A stretch of 64,000 nt of DNA, taken from Haematobacter missouriensis (lineage in GTDB: Bacteria; Pseudomonadota; Alphaproteobacteria; Rhodobacterales; Rhodobacteraceae). Location: contig NZ_JFGS01000006.1 in assembly GCF_000740775.1 (NCBI RefSeq), positions 62,001-126,000 of the forward strand. The letters are read 5' to 3'. Shown in pieces: positions 17,862 to 26,642 of the stretch (position 1 is its first letter; the number at the start of each line of letters is the position of its first letter). Made by a program: the position numbers and the translations under genes. The notes under the pieces are model-generated. The model ran no database searches and was not told the DNA's origin. It worked only from the letters and a program-made list of their open reading frames with translations.

Positions 17862-18602
17862 CTACATGTAACTACGTACCAGCGCGCCGGAGATCAGCGT
17901 CCAGCCGTCAGCGACCACGAAGAAGGCCAGCTTGAAAGGCAATGCAACGATGGCCGGCGGAACCATCATCATCCCCATTGACATGAGGACCGCCGAAACG
18001 ACGAGATCGATGATCAGGAACGGCAGAAAGATGACGAAGCCGATCTGGAAGGCGCGCGCGATCTCACTCAGCAGAAAGCTCGGCACGAGCAGGGGCAGCG
18101 GCGCTTCCATTGCGGGGGGGGGCGGCAGCCCCGGAGCGCGGAGCGCCGCCAGCTCCGCCAGGGTGGAGGGGTTCACGCGATGAGCCATGAAACCCTGAAA
18201 CGGCCCGATGATGTGGGGAAGCGCTGCTTCCACCGTCGTTTCTCCGCGGGAGAGGGGACCTATTCCGGTTTCCCACGCCTCCGTCAGCACGGGATCCATG
18301 ACGAACCAGCTCAGGAAAAGCGCGAGCGTCACCATGAGCATGTTCGGCGGTGCCTGCTGCAGGCCGATAGCCTGCCGAAGGATGGAAAGCACCGTGACGA
18401 TGAAGGGAAAGCAGGTCACCGTGACCGCCAGGCCGGGCACCAGGCCCAGAAGGGTGATCACCGCGATGAGTTGCACCGCCCGCCCGGCGAGCGAGGCTCC
18501 ATTCGCCGGGATCAGGCCGTCTTGGGCGAGGGCTGCCCCTGCGAACAGGGTGAACCCCGCGGTCCAGATGAGCAGCGCCGGATCAGGCGCCCCCCGCCAC
18601 AT
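17862..18602 (-). CDS. fliP: Flagellar type III export protein FliP
   Basis: A 246-residue export-gate membrane protein. It has a signal-like first helix (LLIWTAGFTLFAGAALAQ), then LGLVPGLAVTVTCFPFIVTVLSILRQAIGLQQAPPN, and a C-terminal pair of helices (GFVIFLPFLIIDLVVSAVLMSMGMMMVPP) that are FliP signatures. It belongs to the minus-strand run fliF-fliH-fliN-fliP and overlaps the end of fliN by 20 bases, which supports tight coupling. FliQ, FliR and FlhA are not in the window. Confidence 0.95.
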   Translation of the reverse strand: MWRGAPDPALLIWTAGFTLFAGAALAQDGLIPANGASLAGRAVQLIAVITLLGLVPGLAVTVTCFPFIVTVLSILRQAIGLQQAPPNMLMVTLALFLSWFVMDPVLTEAWETGIGPLSRGETTVEAALPHIIGPFQGFMAHRVNPSTLAELAALRAPGLPPPPAMEAPLPLLVPSFLLSEIARAFQIGFVIFLPFLIIDLVVSAVLMSMGMMMVPPAIVALPFKLAFFVVADGWTLISGALVRSYM

Positions 18603-18858
18603 CGATGACCTCCGTCAGCTTGACGGCGAGTTGGCCGGCCTGATCGCCTTCAAGCTCCTGAAGCTCACCGCGGGCGATCAGCCGCTCACCCACGTAAAGC
18701 TCCACGAGATCGTCCACGCGCCGGTCCAGCGGCAGGACGGTATCTTGCTGAAGGCGGAGCAGGTCGCGCACCAGCGGGCGTGCCTTTCCGACCGATACGG
18801 TGATCTCGATGGGGATCTGTCCAAACAGGCGCTGCTCGGGAAAAGCCTTGTCATCCAT
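18583..18858 (-). CDS. fliN: Flagellar motor switch protein FliN
   Basis: A 91-residue C-ring subunit with a single SPOA domain: PIEITVSVGKARPLVRDLL, then LPLDRRVDDLVELYVGERLIARGELQ. It is at the short end for FliN, having only the core domain. It forms the cytoplasmic switch with FliG and FliM, which are not seen here. It overlaps fliH upstream by 8 bases and fliP downstream by 20. Confidence 0.92.
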   Translation of the reverse strand: MDDKAFPEQRLFGQIPIEITVSVGKARPLVRDLLRLQQDTVLPLDRRVDDLVELYVGERLIARGELQELEGDQAGQLAVKLTEVIDVAGGA

Positions 18859-19429
18859 GGGCGCGAAGCTCCGGTCTTTGGGGGTATTGATTGCGGATTT
18901 CCTCGGTCAGCCTGCGGGTGAGGCCGTCGAGATCGAAGAGCGTCTCCGCCGCGGAGCGCAGGACACACTGGCCGGGCAGGAGGGTGTCGTCGGCGACGAT
19001 CTGGAAAGGCAGGTCGTCATGGTCCAGAAGCCGCTCCTGAAGCGCTGCAACATCCTCGGGGCAGACGGCAAGGGCCACCGGCTTCCGGGTTGCTTCCCGG
19101 GCGATCGGTGTGAAATGTTCGATGATCAGCTCCGCCAGCACAGTCCGCGCCATGGCAGGCAGGACCTTCGCCACGACCGCATCCAGCACCGGAGAGAGTG
19201 CGTTGAGAGCGTGGTCCCGCGCCTCCTGCCAGGTGAGGGACAGATCCTGAAGTCGGGCGTCCAGATCCGTGCGAAGCCGTGCGCGCTCGGTAACCTCTGC
19301 CGCGACGGCTTCCTCCCAGCCTGCGGCGAAACCTTCATCATAGGCGAGAGCGCGCGCCTTCGAAGCGTCTTCCTCGGCCAGCTGCGGGTATGTGGCGAAG
19401 TTCTCCAATGTGAGGGCGAGGGGTTTCAT
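18851..19429 (-). CDS. fliH: Flagellar assembly protein FliH-like
   Basis: A 192-residue protein placed between fliF and fliN. The N-terminal half is acidic and helical (EEDASKARALAYDEGFAAGWEEA, the GY/EGF..G pattern of FliH). The C-terminal half resembles the FliH/YscL ATPase-regulator fold. FliH holds the export ATPase FliI in check. Primary likeness is weak, as is usual for FliH, so the call leans on position and on the YDEGFAAGWEEA motif. Confidence 0.75.
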   Translation of the reverse strand: MKPLALTLENFATYPQLAEEDASKARALAYDEGFAAGWEEAVAAEVTERARLRTDLDARLQDLSLTWQEARDHALNALSPVLDAVVAKVLPAMARTVLAELIIEHFTPIAREATRKPVALAVCPEDVAALQERLLDHDDLPFQIVADDTLLPGQCVLRSAAETLFDLDGLTRRLTEEIRNQYPQRPELRAHG

Positions 19430-20970
19430 GCGCGCTCCTTGCGGTCTTCAAGCCAGCCTCTGAGGATTTCCACCGTTTCGTCCTGACGCTCGGCGATGAG
19501 GCGGCGCAGGCGATGAACAGGTTCCTCGGGTTCTGAAATATCCGTAGGGGCGGGGAGGCCTGGACCAGCCAGTGTCTCTTCCGCCGCGAGTATCCTGACG
19601 GGACGGCTGTCGTCCAGTTCGCGACCGGTCTTCCGGGTGCCGGTGAGGATCGGTCGAATGACGAACAGCCCGATGAGGAGGGCAAAGAGGCCAAGGAGCG
19701 CGGGTTTCACCAGCGTCGTGACATCGAAACCTGAGAGGATTCCCTTCTCGGTCGCCATCTCGGTCGTTTCGACTGGCTGAAACGGCATGGATTTCAGGGT
19801 AATCACATCACCTCTTGCCTCGTCATATCCGACTGTGGAGGCAACGAGATCGCGAAGCGCCGCGATCTCCGCCTCGGGCAAGGGTTGCCATGTCGTCGTG
19901 CCGTCGGTCCCCGCCACCTGCATTCCGTCCACCAGCACCGCGACCGTCAGCCGGCGCAGCGCGCCCGGTGCCCGCTCCACCGCACGTTCGGTCTGGGAAA
20001 AGTCGAAATTCGTCCGCTCTCGCGACCGGCTGTCCTGATTGCGTGAACTGCCGCCTGCCGACTGCGCCTCACCATCGGGCAGGTTGCTGGCCACGCCCAC
20101 CGGCGCGCCAGGGCTTTCGGAGGAGCTGGCCGTCGTTTCTTCCGCATCGTGGCTGATCGCGATGCGGGAGGCCGGATCGATCCGCCGTTCGGTGATGGTC
20201 TCACGCTCATTGGCGATGTCGAGGCTGACTTCCGCAACGGCCCGGCCCGGGCCCAGACGGGCTTCCAGAAGCCTGAGGATGTTGTGACGCAATGCCTCTG
20301 TCCGCTCCGCCATCGGGCCCGCTCCGGGAGGCTCCACACCGGAGAGGACCAACCCGCGCTGACTGTCGATGACCGAAACCGCTTCGGGGAGCATCCCCGG
20401 CACGGCGGAGGAAACCAGAAACCGCATCGCCCGCGCCTGATCGGCACCGAGCGGCATGCCGGAGGTCGTGACGGTGACGGAAGCCGTGGGCGGCATGTCC
20501 TGCCGGAAAGGTTGGGCGCGCGCGGTGGCGATATGCACACGCGCCGCCCGGATGCCGCTGCTGGACAGGATGGTCCGGGCCAGCTCCCCCTCCCGCGCGC
20601 GCCAGTAGGCCGCGTCGAACATCTGCGACGTCGTCCCGAAGCCGGAGAGTGAATCGAGTATCTCATAGCCTCCGCTGCTGTTCGCCGGCATCCCCTCTGC
20701 GGCGAGAGCCATGCGGAGCTGATCACGTGCCTGTTCGGGCACATAGATCGCGTCGCCCCGCACATCATGGACGATGCCGCGCTGGGCGAGTGCATTCACC
20801 ACCTGTCCCGCCGCCGCCGGGTCCAGCCCGGAGTACAAGAGGGTCATGCGCGGACTGGCTACTCCGCGTGCCATCAGGAGAATGGCCGCGAACATGACGA
20901 GCGTGGCTGCCGCCACCGCCACACGACGCGCCAGCGTCAGCCCATTCCAGATGGCCACGATCTGCTGCAC
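19426..20970 (-). CDS. fliF: Flagellar MS-ring protein FliF
   Basis: A 514-residue protein, the first of the minus-strand flagellar run. It has a membrane helix near the N-terminus (VAVAAATLVMFAAILLMARG), the ring-building motif TLLYSGLDPAAAGQVVNALAQ, and YEILDSLSGFGTTSQMFDAAYWRAREGELARTI. A low-complexity linker follows, then a second helix (KPALLGLFALLIGLFVIRPIL) and a cytoplasmic tail for FliG binding. It diverges from fliL with a 108-bp gap that should hold promoters for both directions. Confidence 0.96.
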   Translation of the reverse strand: MQQIVAIWNGLTLARRVAVAAATLVMFAAILLMARGVASPRMTLLYSGLDPAAAGQVVNALAQRGIVHDVRGDAIYVPEQARDQLRMALAAEGMPANSSGGYEILDSLSGFGTTSQMFDAAYWRAREGELARTILSSSGIRAARVHIATARAQPFRQDMPPTASVTVTTSGMPLGADQARAMRFLVSSAVPGMLPEAVSVIDSQRGLVLSGVEPPGAGPMAERTEALRHNILRLLEARLGPGRAVAEVSLDIANERETITERRIDPASRIAISHDAEETTASSSESPGAPVGVASNLPDGEAQSAGGSSRNQDSRSRERTNFDFSQTERAVERAPGALRRLTVAVLVDGMQVAGTDGTTTWQPLPEAEIAALRDLVASTVGYDEARGDVITLKSMPFQPVETTEMATEKGILSGFDVTTLVKPALLGLFALLIGLFVIRPILTGTRKTGRELDDSRPVRILAAEETLAGPGLPAPTDISEPEEPVHRLRRLIAERQDETVEILRGWLEDRKERA

Positions 20971-21078
20971 GACGATTCTCCCTGATCCGGTCTGCGTGAC
21001 TCTGGTTTTGCATTCGCAGCCTTAAGAAAGCGTTAGTCGGCTTGCGCTAAGACGATGTGGTGCAGATTCGGAGGCAAC

Positions 21079-21549
21079 ATGTCGGACGTGGCCGATCGTG
21101 GGATGGAAGATACGCCCCGAAAAGGGGGCAAACGGGGGCTGATTCTCGCAGGCGTGCTGGCGCTCGCATTGGCAGGCGGAGGTTTCGTGGCCGCTCGGTC
21201 CGGGTTGATACCGACCTTTTCCCCGAAGACGCCGGAAGGCGGTCTGGGCGATATCGCCTATGTGACCATTCCGCCGCTCGTCCTGTCTCTTGGGCCGGGA
21301 ATGGCGGGCCGCCACCTGCGATTCGCCGCCGATCTGGAGGTGAGACGCGCGGATGAGAGAGAGGTCACACTGGTAATGCCCCGGATTCGAGACGTGCTGA
21401 ACGGCTATCTCCGCGCGGTGGAGCCGGAGCGGCTGGAGCAGCCTGCCATGCTGATGACACTGCGGGCCCAGATGTTGCGCCGCGTTCAGATCGTTGCGGG
21501 CGAAGGGCGCGTGCGCGACCTGCTCGTTTCGGAATTTGTCATAAATTGA
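21079..21549 (+). CDS. fliL: Flagellar basal body-associated protein FliL
   Basis: A 156-residue protein with one membrane helix (GLILAGVLALALAGGGFVAA) and a periplasmic FliL domain (VTIPPLVLSLGPGMAGRHLRFAADLEVR... VMPRIRDVLNGYLRAVEPERL). It supports the stator near the rod. The ATG at 21079 has GAGGC upstream and gives the normal N-terminus; the frame runs eight codons further back. First gene of the plus-strand motor run. Confidence 0.92.
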   Translation: MSDVADRGMEDTPRKGGKRGLILAGVLALALAGGGFVAARSGLIPTFSPKTPEGGLGDIAYVTIPPLVLSLGPGMAGRHLRFAADLEVRRADEREVTLVMPRIRDVLNGYLRAVEPERLEQPAMLMTLRAQMLRRVQIVAGEGRVRDLLVSEFVIN

Positions 21550-21559
21550 GGAGACGGGC

Positions 21560-21913
21560 ATGGATTTCATCGCCGACCTGTTATTGGCGACGGGCGCTTT
21601 CGGCGCGGGTCTCTATTGTTTCGTGCTCTCCCGCCGCCTGAAACGCTTTTCTCAGCTGGAAGGCGGAATGGGGGGGGCGGTCGCGCTGCTGTCCACACAG
21701 GTCGATGACCTGACGAAAGCCGTCGCGATGGCGCGGGAGACGGCGGGAGCGTCGGAGCGTTCGCTGGAGGAGGTAACGGTTCGTGCAGAGGCGGCAACCC
21801 GGCGACTGGAGGTCGTGTTGGCCGCGATGCACGATCTGCCCGCTCCGAAGCCGCAGCGACGTCGGCTTCGCCTTCGCCAGCGCAGGGACGATATTCTCAT
21901 GGCCGCGGAATGA
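21560..21913 (+). CDS. Flagellar-locus DUF6468-like protein
   Basis: A 117-residue protein with an N-terminal membrane helix (ADLLLATGAFGAGLYCFVLSRR), then a coiled-coil stretch (STQVDDLTKAVAMARETAGASERSLEEV) and a basic tail. This shape matches a protein often seen between fliL and motE in Rhodobacterales. Its function is unknown. It overlaps the motE start by four bases, so it is coexpressed with the motor genes. Confidence 0.65.
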   Translation: MDFIADLLLATGAFGAGLYCFVLSRRLKRFSQLEGGMGGAVALLSTQVDDLTKAVAMARETAGASERSLEEVTVRAEAATRRLEVVLAAMHDLPAPKPQRRRLRLRQRRDDILMAAE

Positions 21914-22455
21914 GACGCCCCGGCCCGCTCTCTTTGGTGGCGGTGATGTTTTTCGCTTCTGCGGCGATCCGCCTTGCCGGCTGGGGTGGAAGCGCATTGG
22001 CGCTGGAGGCTTCACCCGCGATGGTCGAAACATCCTGCGCCGCGCTGCCGGGTGCGGCAGAGCTATTGGCAAATCTGCGCGATCGCGAAGCCCGTGTTGC
22101 GGAGACAGAACGCACACTTACTGCGCGCAAGGAGGCGCTTGACCGTGCGGAGATGGACATTCGCCAGCAGCTCGCCCGGCTGGAGGCCGCGGAAGAAAGC
22201 CTTGATGGCCGAATCGCCGCCTCCCGCCAGGCGAGTGAGGCGGACCTTGCCCGGTTGACCGCTGTCTACGAGGCAATGAAACCCAAGGAGGCGGCGCTGC
22301 TTTTCGAAGAGATGGAACCCGATTTCGCAGCCGGATTCCTCGCACGCATGCGCCCGGAGGCGGCTGCCTCTCTCATGGCGGGCCTCAACCCCCGCACGGC
22401 CTATTCTTTCAGCGTCCTGCTTGCGGGCCGCAATGCGCTTGCGCCGGTTAAGTGA
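21910..22455 (+). CDS. MotE-like flagellar motor chaperone
   Basis: A 181-residue protein with an N-terminal hydrophobic signal or anchor, a long coiled coil (about residues 50-110) and a C-terminal MgtE-N-like fold (YEAMKPKEAALLFEEMEPDFAAGFLARMRPEAAASLMAGL). This layout is that of MotE, a periplasmic chaperone for stator parts in alphaproteobacteria. Its place just before motA supports that role. Confidence 0.75.
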   Translation: MRRPGPLSLVAVMFFASAAIRLAGWGGSALALEASPAMVETSCAALPGAAELLANLRDREARVAETERTLTARKEALDRAEMDIRQQLARLEAAEESLDGRIAASRQASEADLARLTAVYEAMKPKEAALLFEEMEPDFAAGFLARMRPEAAASLMAGLNPRTAYSFSVLLAGRNALAPVK

Positions 22456-22521
22456 CCTCGCAAGCGAATATTAACCCGCGTCCTCTAGTCTGGGGATCAC
22501 GCTGGAATGGAGGCTTCAGGA

Positions 22522-23391
22522 ATGCTCGGCATCATCGGGATCGCTGTGATCTTCGTCATGGTCTTTGGGGGCTACATCCTCGCAGGCGGCAAGATGTCGA
22601 TCATCCTTCATTCGCTCCCCTATGAGATGGCGATGATCCTTGGCGCGGCCTTCGGCGCCTTTCTGCTGTCAAGCGACATGGCGCTGGTGAAGGCAACGGT
22701 CCGCGATCTCGCGCGCGCCTTCAAAGGCCCGAAATGGCGCCAGACCGACTATCAGGATCTTCTTTGCCTGCTGTTCGAACTGGTGCGCCTGGGACGTCAG
22801 AATCCGGTGGCGCTGGAAGAGCATGTGGAGGCACCGGAAAGCTCCTCCATCTTCGCGCGGTATCCGCGGATCGTCGCCGATCATGAGGCGGTGGATCTGA
22901 TCTGCGACACGCTCCGCTCCGCCGCCATGAATTATGATGACCCCCATCAGGTGGAGGAGATTCTGGAAAAGCGGATGGAGGCAAGCCTCCATCATGCGCT
23001 TCACACCAGCCATGCGCTCCAGACGATGGCCGACGGGCTGCCCGCACTCGGCATCGTCGCGGCCGTGCTGGGCGTCATCAAGACGATGGCTTCCATCGAC
23101 CAGCCGCCGGAAGTGCTGGGCAAGCTGATCGGCGGCGCGCTTGTGGGGACATTTCTCGGCGTATTCCTTGCCTACGGGATCGTCGGTCCGCTCGCCGCGA
23201 GGCTGAAGTCGGTGACGGAGGAGGATGCCCAGTTCCATCGCCTGATCCGGGAGGTTCTGGTCGCCAACCTCCACAACCATGCGGCCAACATATGTGTCGA
23301 GGTCGGGCGACAGAACGCGCCGCATGCGGTTCGCCCGTCCTTTGCCATGCTGGAGGGTGCGTTGCGCGAACTGAAGCCGGAGGTCGCCTGA
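22522..23391 (+). CDS. motA: Flagellar motor stator protein MotA
   Basis: A 289-residue stator proton-channel subunit. It opens MLGIIGIAVIFVMVFGGYILAGG. The cytoplasmic loop has YDDPHQVEEILEKRMEASLHH. The last two helices are LPALGIVAAVLGVIKTMASIDQPPEVLGKLIGGALVGTFLGVFLAYG, with the conserved proline pair. The ATG at 22522 was preferred to one five codons earlier because it matches the MotA start. MotB is not found in the window. Confidence 0.93.
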   Translation: MLGIIGIAVIFVMVFGGYILAGGKMSIILHSLPYEMAMILGAAFGAFLLSSDMALVKATVRDLARAFKGPKWRQTDYQDLLCLLFELVRLGRQNPVALEEHVEAPESSSIFARYPRIVADHEAVDLICDTLRSAAMNYDDPHQVEEILEKRMEASLHHALHTSHALQTMADGLPALGIVAAVLGVIKTMASIDQPPEVLGKLIGGALVGTFLGVFLAYGIVGPLAARLKSVTEEDAQFHRLIREVLVANLHNHAANICVEVGRQNAPHAVRPSFAMLEGALRELKPEVA

Positions 23392-25181
23392 TGCGCCTGC
23401 TGCTTGCCGCCCTGCTTTCATTGCCGTGCCTTGCCTCGGCACAGTCGATCCGTGTGCGGTCAGGCGAGCATGAGACATTCAGCAGGATTGTCATTGCTCT
23501 CCCAAAGCCTTCCCCCTGGTCGCTCATGCGGGAGGGAGAGGGGTATCGGCTCGACATGGCAGCGAAGCCCCAGCTCGATATCAGCCGCGTGTTCGATCTC
23601 ATTCCGCGCCGGAGGATCGCCGATATCCGCAAGACGCCCGGGGGGCTTCGCCTGTCACTCGGCTGCGAGTGCCATGCTGTCGCGACGGAGATGCGGCCGG
23701 GGCTCATCGTGCTGGACGTGACGGATGGCCCTGCTCCGGAGACGCCGGTGACCGCCGTCATGCCCCGTCCCCCGCTCCCACTCCGCTCCCCGTCTCCGCT
23801 GCCTCTGCCCCTCGCGTCAGATCAGCCGCTGGCAAAAATGCGTTCGCTAATCGGCGCAGAGCTGACAAGGGCGGTGGACCAGGGATTGGTGGAACTTGAA
23901 GGAGCGCCCGCCACATCCGAAACCCCGGTGACGAACAGCGGCGCCCCAGGCCTCGTCACCATTACCGCGTTCGACAGGGATGTTCGGGACGATGGGCTCG
24001 CTGATGTGGGGTTGTCGGCATGTCCTGCTCCCGAACTCCTTGATCCCACGGCATGGCTGAAGACCGAGCCCTTTGCCGAAGCCGTGGGAAAACTGCGCAC
24101 GGAACTGGTCGGGGAATTCGACCGGCCCGACATACAGGCTGTGAATACGCTCGTACGGTATTACCTCGCCATGGGCTTTGGACACGAGGCACTGGCAGAA
24201 ATGCAGCTCAACCCCGACCTCATAGCGGACCGCGAGTGGCTTTCGCCGCTTGCTTCGCTCGTTGATGGCGAGAGTCCCCGAGACATCGGTCCGCTTGCGG
24301 GAATGGCGATCTGCGACGGGTGGACTCCGCTTTGGGCGCTCCTTGCCGACCCCAGTCTCGGGCCGGGGCGCGAGGTGAACAGGGGCGCCGTCCTGCGCAG
24401 CTTTTCACGGCTTGTCCTGTTTCAACGCGACCTGCTCGGTCCCCGCCTGGTTGAGCGGTTTCTCTCGCGCGGTGACGACGAAGCCGCGCTCTCGGTGCGT
24501 GCCGCCATGGCCCGAGCCGATGGGGGACCGTCAGTCGCGATCGCAGACGGGCTGATTGCCCGCGAGGGGAGGGAACCTCCCGCTCTCGCTGCGACATCCC
24601 GAACCTCGGGAGTGCTTGGGGCAGAAGCTTTAGCACTGCTTATTGAAGGCCGCGTCGCGCGGGGTGAGCCCGTGGAGCATGAGCGCGCCGTTCAGTCCGC
24701 TGCCCTGGCGATGGAGATGCGCGGAACACCACTGGGAGACAGATTGGCGCGGGCGGAAGTCCTTGCGCTGGCTTCGACGGGCGATTTCGACACCGCCTAT
24801 GGCGGGTTCGACCGCTTGCCGGCCTCACTCCGGCGTGAGACCGGCGAGACGCTTGCAACACTTCTTCTGCGGATCGCCGATGACGTGACTTTCCTCCGTT
24901 TCGCACTGGGTCCCCGGCTGACCGCGCCCGACCTGCCGATTTCGGTGCAGGCAGAGGTGGAGGAGCGGGTGACCGCGCTGGGTTTCGGCAGGAGCGAGGC
25001 AGTGCCGGACAGGGCAGTGACCCCGCCCACGGGTTCTGTGCGAGCAGGTATTCCTCAGGCAGGAACTCCTGCCGCGCAACCCTCCCTGAGCCTTGCGGGC
25101 GCCGGGGCCCTTCTGGAAGAAAGCAGGGCCTTCCGCCGGGACCTCGTTCTTATCTTGAATGATCCGGCGAACGGGTCATGA
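23391..25181 (+). CDS. Large secreted protein of the flagellar motor run, function unknown
   Basis: A 596-residue protein starting inside the TGATG that ends motA, so it is translationally coupled. It has a clear signal peptide (MRLLLAALLSLPCLASA, cut near residue 18). An N-terminal domain of about 100 residues resembles an AMIN-type periplasmic domain (SGEHETFSRIVIALP ... LIVLDVTDG). A proline-rich linker and a long helical alpha-solenoid-like stretch follow, rich in Ala, Leu and Arg. No enzyme motif is seen. Its position suggests a periplasmic factor for stator or basal-body function, which remains a guess. Confidence 0.7.
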   Translation: MRLLLAALLSLPCLASAQSIRVRSGEHETFSRIVIALPKPSPWSLMREGEGYRLDMAAKPQLDISRVFDLIPRRRIADIRKTPGGLRLSLGCECHAVATEMRPGLIVLDVTDGPAPETPVTAVMPRPPLPLRSPSPLPLPLASDQPLAKMRSLIGAELTRAVDQGLVELEGAPATSETPVTNSGAPGLVTITAFDRDVRDDGLADVGLSACPAPELLDPTAWLKTEPFAEAVGKLRTELVGEFDRPDIQAVNTLVRYYLAMGFGHEALAEMQLNPDLIADREWLSPLASLVDGESPRDIGPLAGMAICDGWTPLWALLADPSLGPGREVNRGAVLRSFSRLVLFQRDLLGPRLVERFLSRGDDEAALSVRAAMARADGGPSVAIADGLIAREGREPPALAATSRTSGVLGAEALALLIEGRVARGEPVEHERAVQSAALAMEMRGTPLGDRLARAEVLALASTGDFDTAYGGFDRLPASLRRETGETLATLLLRIADDVTFLRFALGPRLTAPDLPISVQAEVEERVTALGFGRSEAVPDRAVTPPTGSVRAGIPQAGTPAAQPSLSLAGAGALLEESRAFRRDLVLILNDPANGS

Positions 25182-25243
25182 AAGTGACACGTGAAGAGCA
25201 TAGAGGGTGTGGATTGCCGGACCTCCGGCGCCATGATCAGAAT

Positions 25244-25948
25244 ATGACAGACCATACGCGATACGCCATTTACTGGACGTCCCGTCCGGGCCCTCTCACC
25301 GATTGCGCAGCGGCTTGGCTGGGATGGAATCCCTGGACATCCGTGGAAACCCCACCCACCCCCGGGTTTGGCCGACTGCCCGGATCGTCAAAGATCACGG
25401 AGGAGCCGCGGCGCTATGGCTTCCATGCCACATTGAAAGCCCCCTTCCGTCTGGCCGAAGGGCGTGATCGCGGGGGGCTGGAGGCTGCAGTGCAAAGATT
25501 TGCCGAAGATCAGGCAGCCGTAAGACTGGATGGCTTGGGCTTTAGCCTGCTGTCTGGATTTGTTGCGCTTCGGCCAAGGGGAGATGTGGCGGAACTGAAT
25601 AGACTTGCGATGAGGATCGTGGAGTTTTTTGATGACTTCCGGGCCCCGCTGACCGAGGCGGAAATCGCGCGCCGCAGGCCGGAAACCCTCTCGCCGCAGC
25701 AGCGCCAGAAGCTCCTTGACTGGGGCTATCCCTATGTAGGCGATGACTTCCGGTTTCATCTCACGCTCACCGGAAGAGTGTCGCAGGAGATGGGCATGGA
25801 AGTGATCGAGAAGCTCGAACCACATCTTGTGCCGCTTCTGCCAGAGCCGCTGATCATTGATTGCATCTATCTCTTCGGCCAAAGACCGGATGGAAAATTT
25901 GAAGTTCTGAAAGCATGCCCGCTGACAATTCGCTCCCCCCTGGTCTGA
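25244..25948 (+). CDS. DUF1045 (2H phosphoesterase-like) phosphonate-locus protein
   Basis: A 234-residue protein of the DUF1045 family found beside C-P lyase genes. It carries two His-x-Thr/Ser-Leu motifs typical of 2H phosphoesterases: GFHATLKAPF at about residue 58-67 and FHLTLTG at about residue 170-176. A role on cyclic ribosyl phosphates in phosphonate breakdown is plausible and not shown. The ATG at 25244 was chosen for its fit with family starts; an in-frame ATG 66 bases earlier is possible. It converges on phnN with an insertion-sequence remnant between them. Confidence 0.85.
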   Translation: MTDHTRYAIYWTSRPGPLTDCAAAWLGWNPWTSVETPPTPGFGRLPGSSKITEEPRRYGFHATLKAPFRLAEGRDRGGLEAAVQRFAEDQAAVRLDGLGFSLLSGFVALRPRGDVAELNRLAMRIVEFFDDFRAPLTEAEIARRRPETLSPQQRQKLLDWGYPYVGDDFRFHLTLTGRVSQEMGMEVIEKLEPHLVPLLPEPLIIDCIYLFGQRPDGKFEVLKACPLTIRSPLV

Positions 25949-26191
25949 GAAGACTTCATCTCGTCAGGTTCTGCCAGGGCACGAGGGATGGAGGGATTTA
26001 TTTCCTGTTCGTTCCGCTGCTGGTATGCGAAAGGGCCAGACATGCCCGCACGCAGCCGCTCTGAACCGAGTTGAAAGCCCGCTGGCTGCTAGGGAGGCGG
26101 GCGGCGTCTAAAAGCCCGGTCCAGGCGTCGCAATGGCCGCCCGCACATCGGTTTCGGTACAGTCAAACATGTAAGCCTGACCACGACACCT
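25949..26191. other. Intergenic stretch after the DUF1045 gene
   Basis: No coding frame of note. The last part (from about 26100) holds decayed IS3 OrfB sequence continuing from the pseudogene at 26192-26506. A CTGGCTGCTAGG near 26080 looks a little like the end of the inverted-repeat family but lacks a partner. Confidence 0.5.
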
Positions 26192-26506
26192 TCAGCGCGT
26201 CGCAGAGCCAGCTGACTGACAGATTTGCGTGCGCCTTGCTATGAAGACAACCCTCGTCATCGACGCGCGAAAAAGAACCGTCGCTCTCTTCGGGATGTCA
26301 CGCTCCGCCAGAGGCCGGACGATCTCTCTCTTCATGGTGCAATCCCGGGCAGGTCGTGCCTGCACCGTTCCTCCCAGGGAGGGGCCGGGCATGTTCAATT
26401 CCTACATCCGGCGCCTGATGCGCACTGTCAGCTCCGGGTCTTCGCGCCGTATCGGTCTGTTGCCGCCTTGATGTTGAGCTCGCGGCTGAACTTCCGTCGC
26501 GCCATT
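26110..26506 (-). pseudogene. Decayed IS3-family transposase (OrfA start and OrfB start)
   Basis: On the minus strand from 26506 the frame opens MARRKFSRELNIKAATDRYG, close to the start of IS3-family OrfA. After a frame change, 26398-26192 reads EIVRPLAERDIPKRATVLF then MTRVVFIARRTQ, matching the OrfA end and OrfB start of such elements. After another shift it reads WLCDALKVSWSGLHV then a stop, as in OrfB. The remnant has several frameshifts and stops and no visible ends, so it is dead. Confidence 0.6.
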
Positions 26507-26642
26507 TCCACTCGTAAGGCTCTCGGCCCACGATCTTATCTTCGTGGCCGCAAAACTGGCATCAGGCCAGCGCGACAATGACGGTAGCGCAAGTAAAGAG
26601 CCTGCTTGGGGACATTTGGAAGGGGCAGCGAGTAAGATCGGG

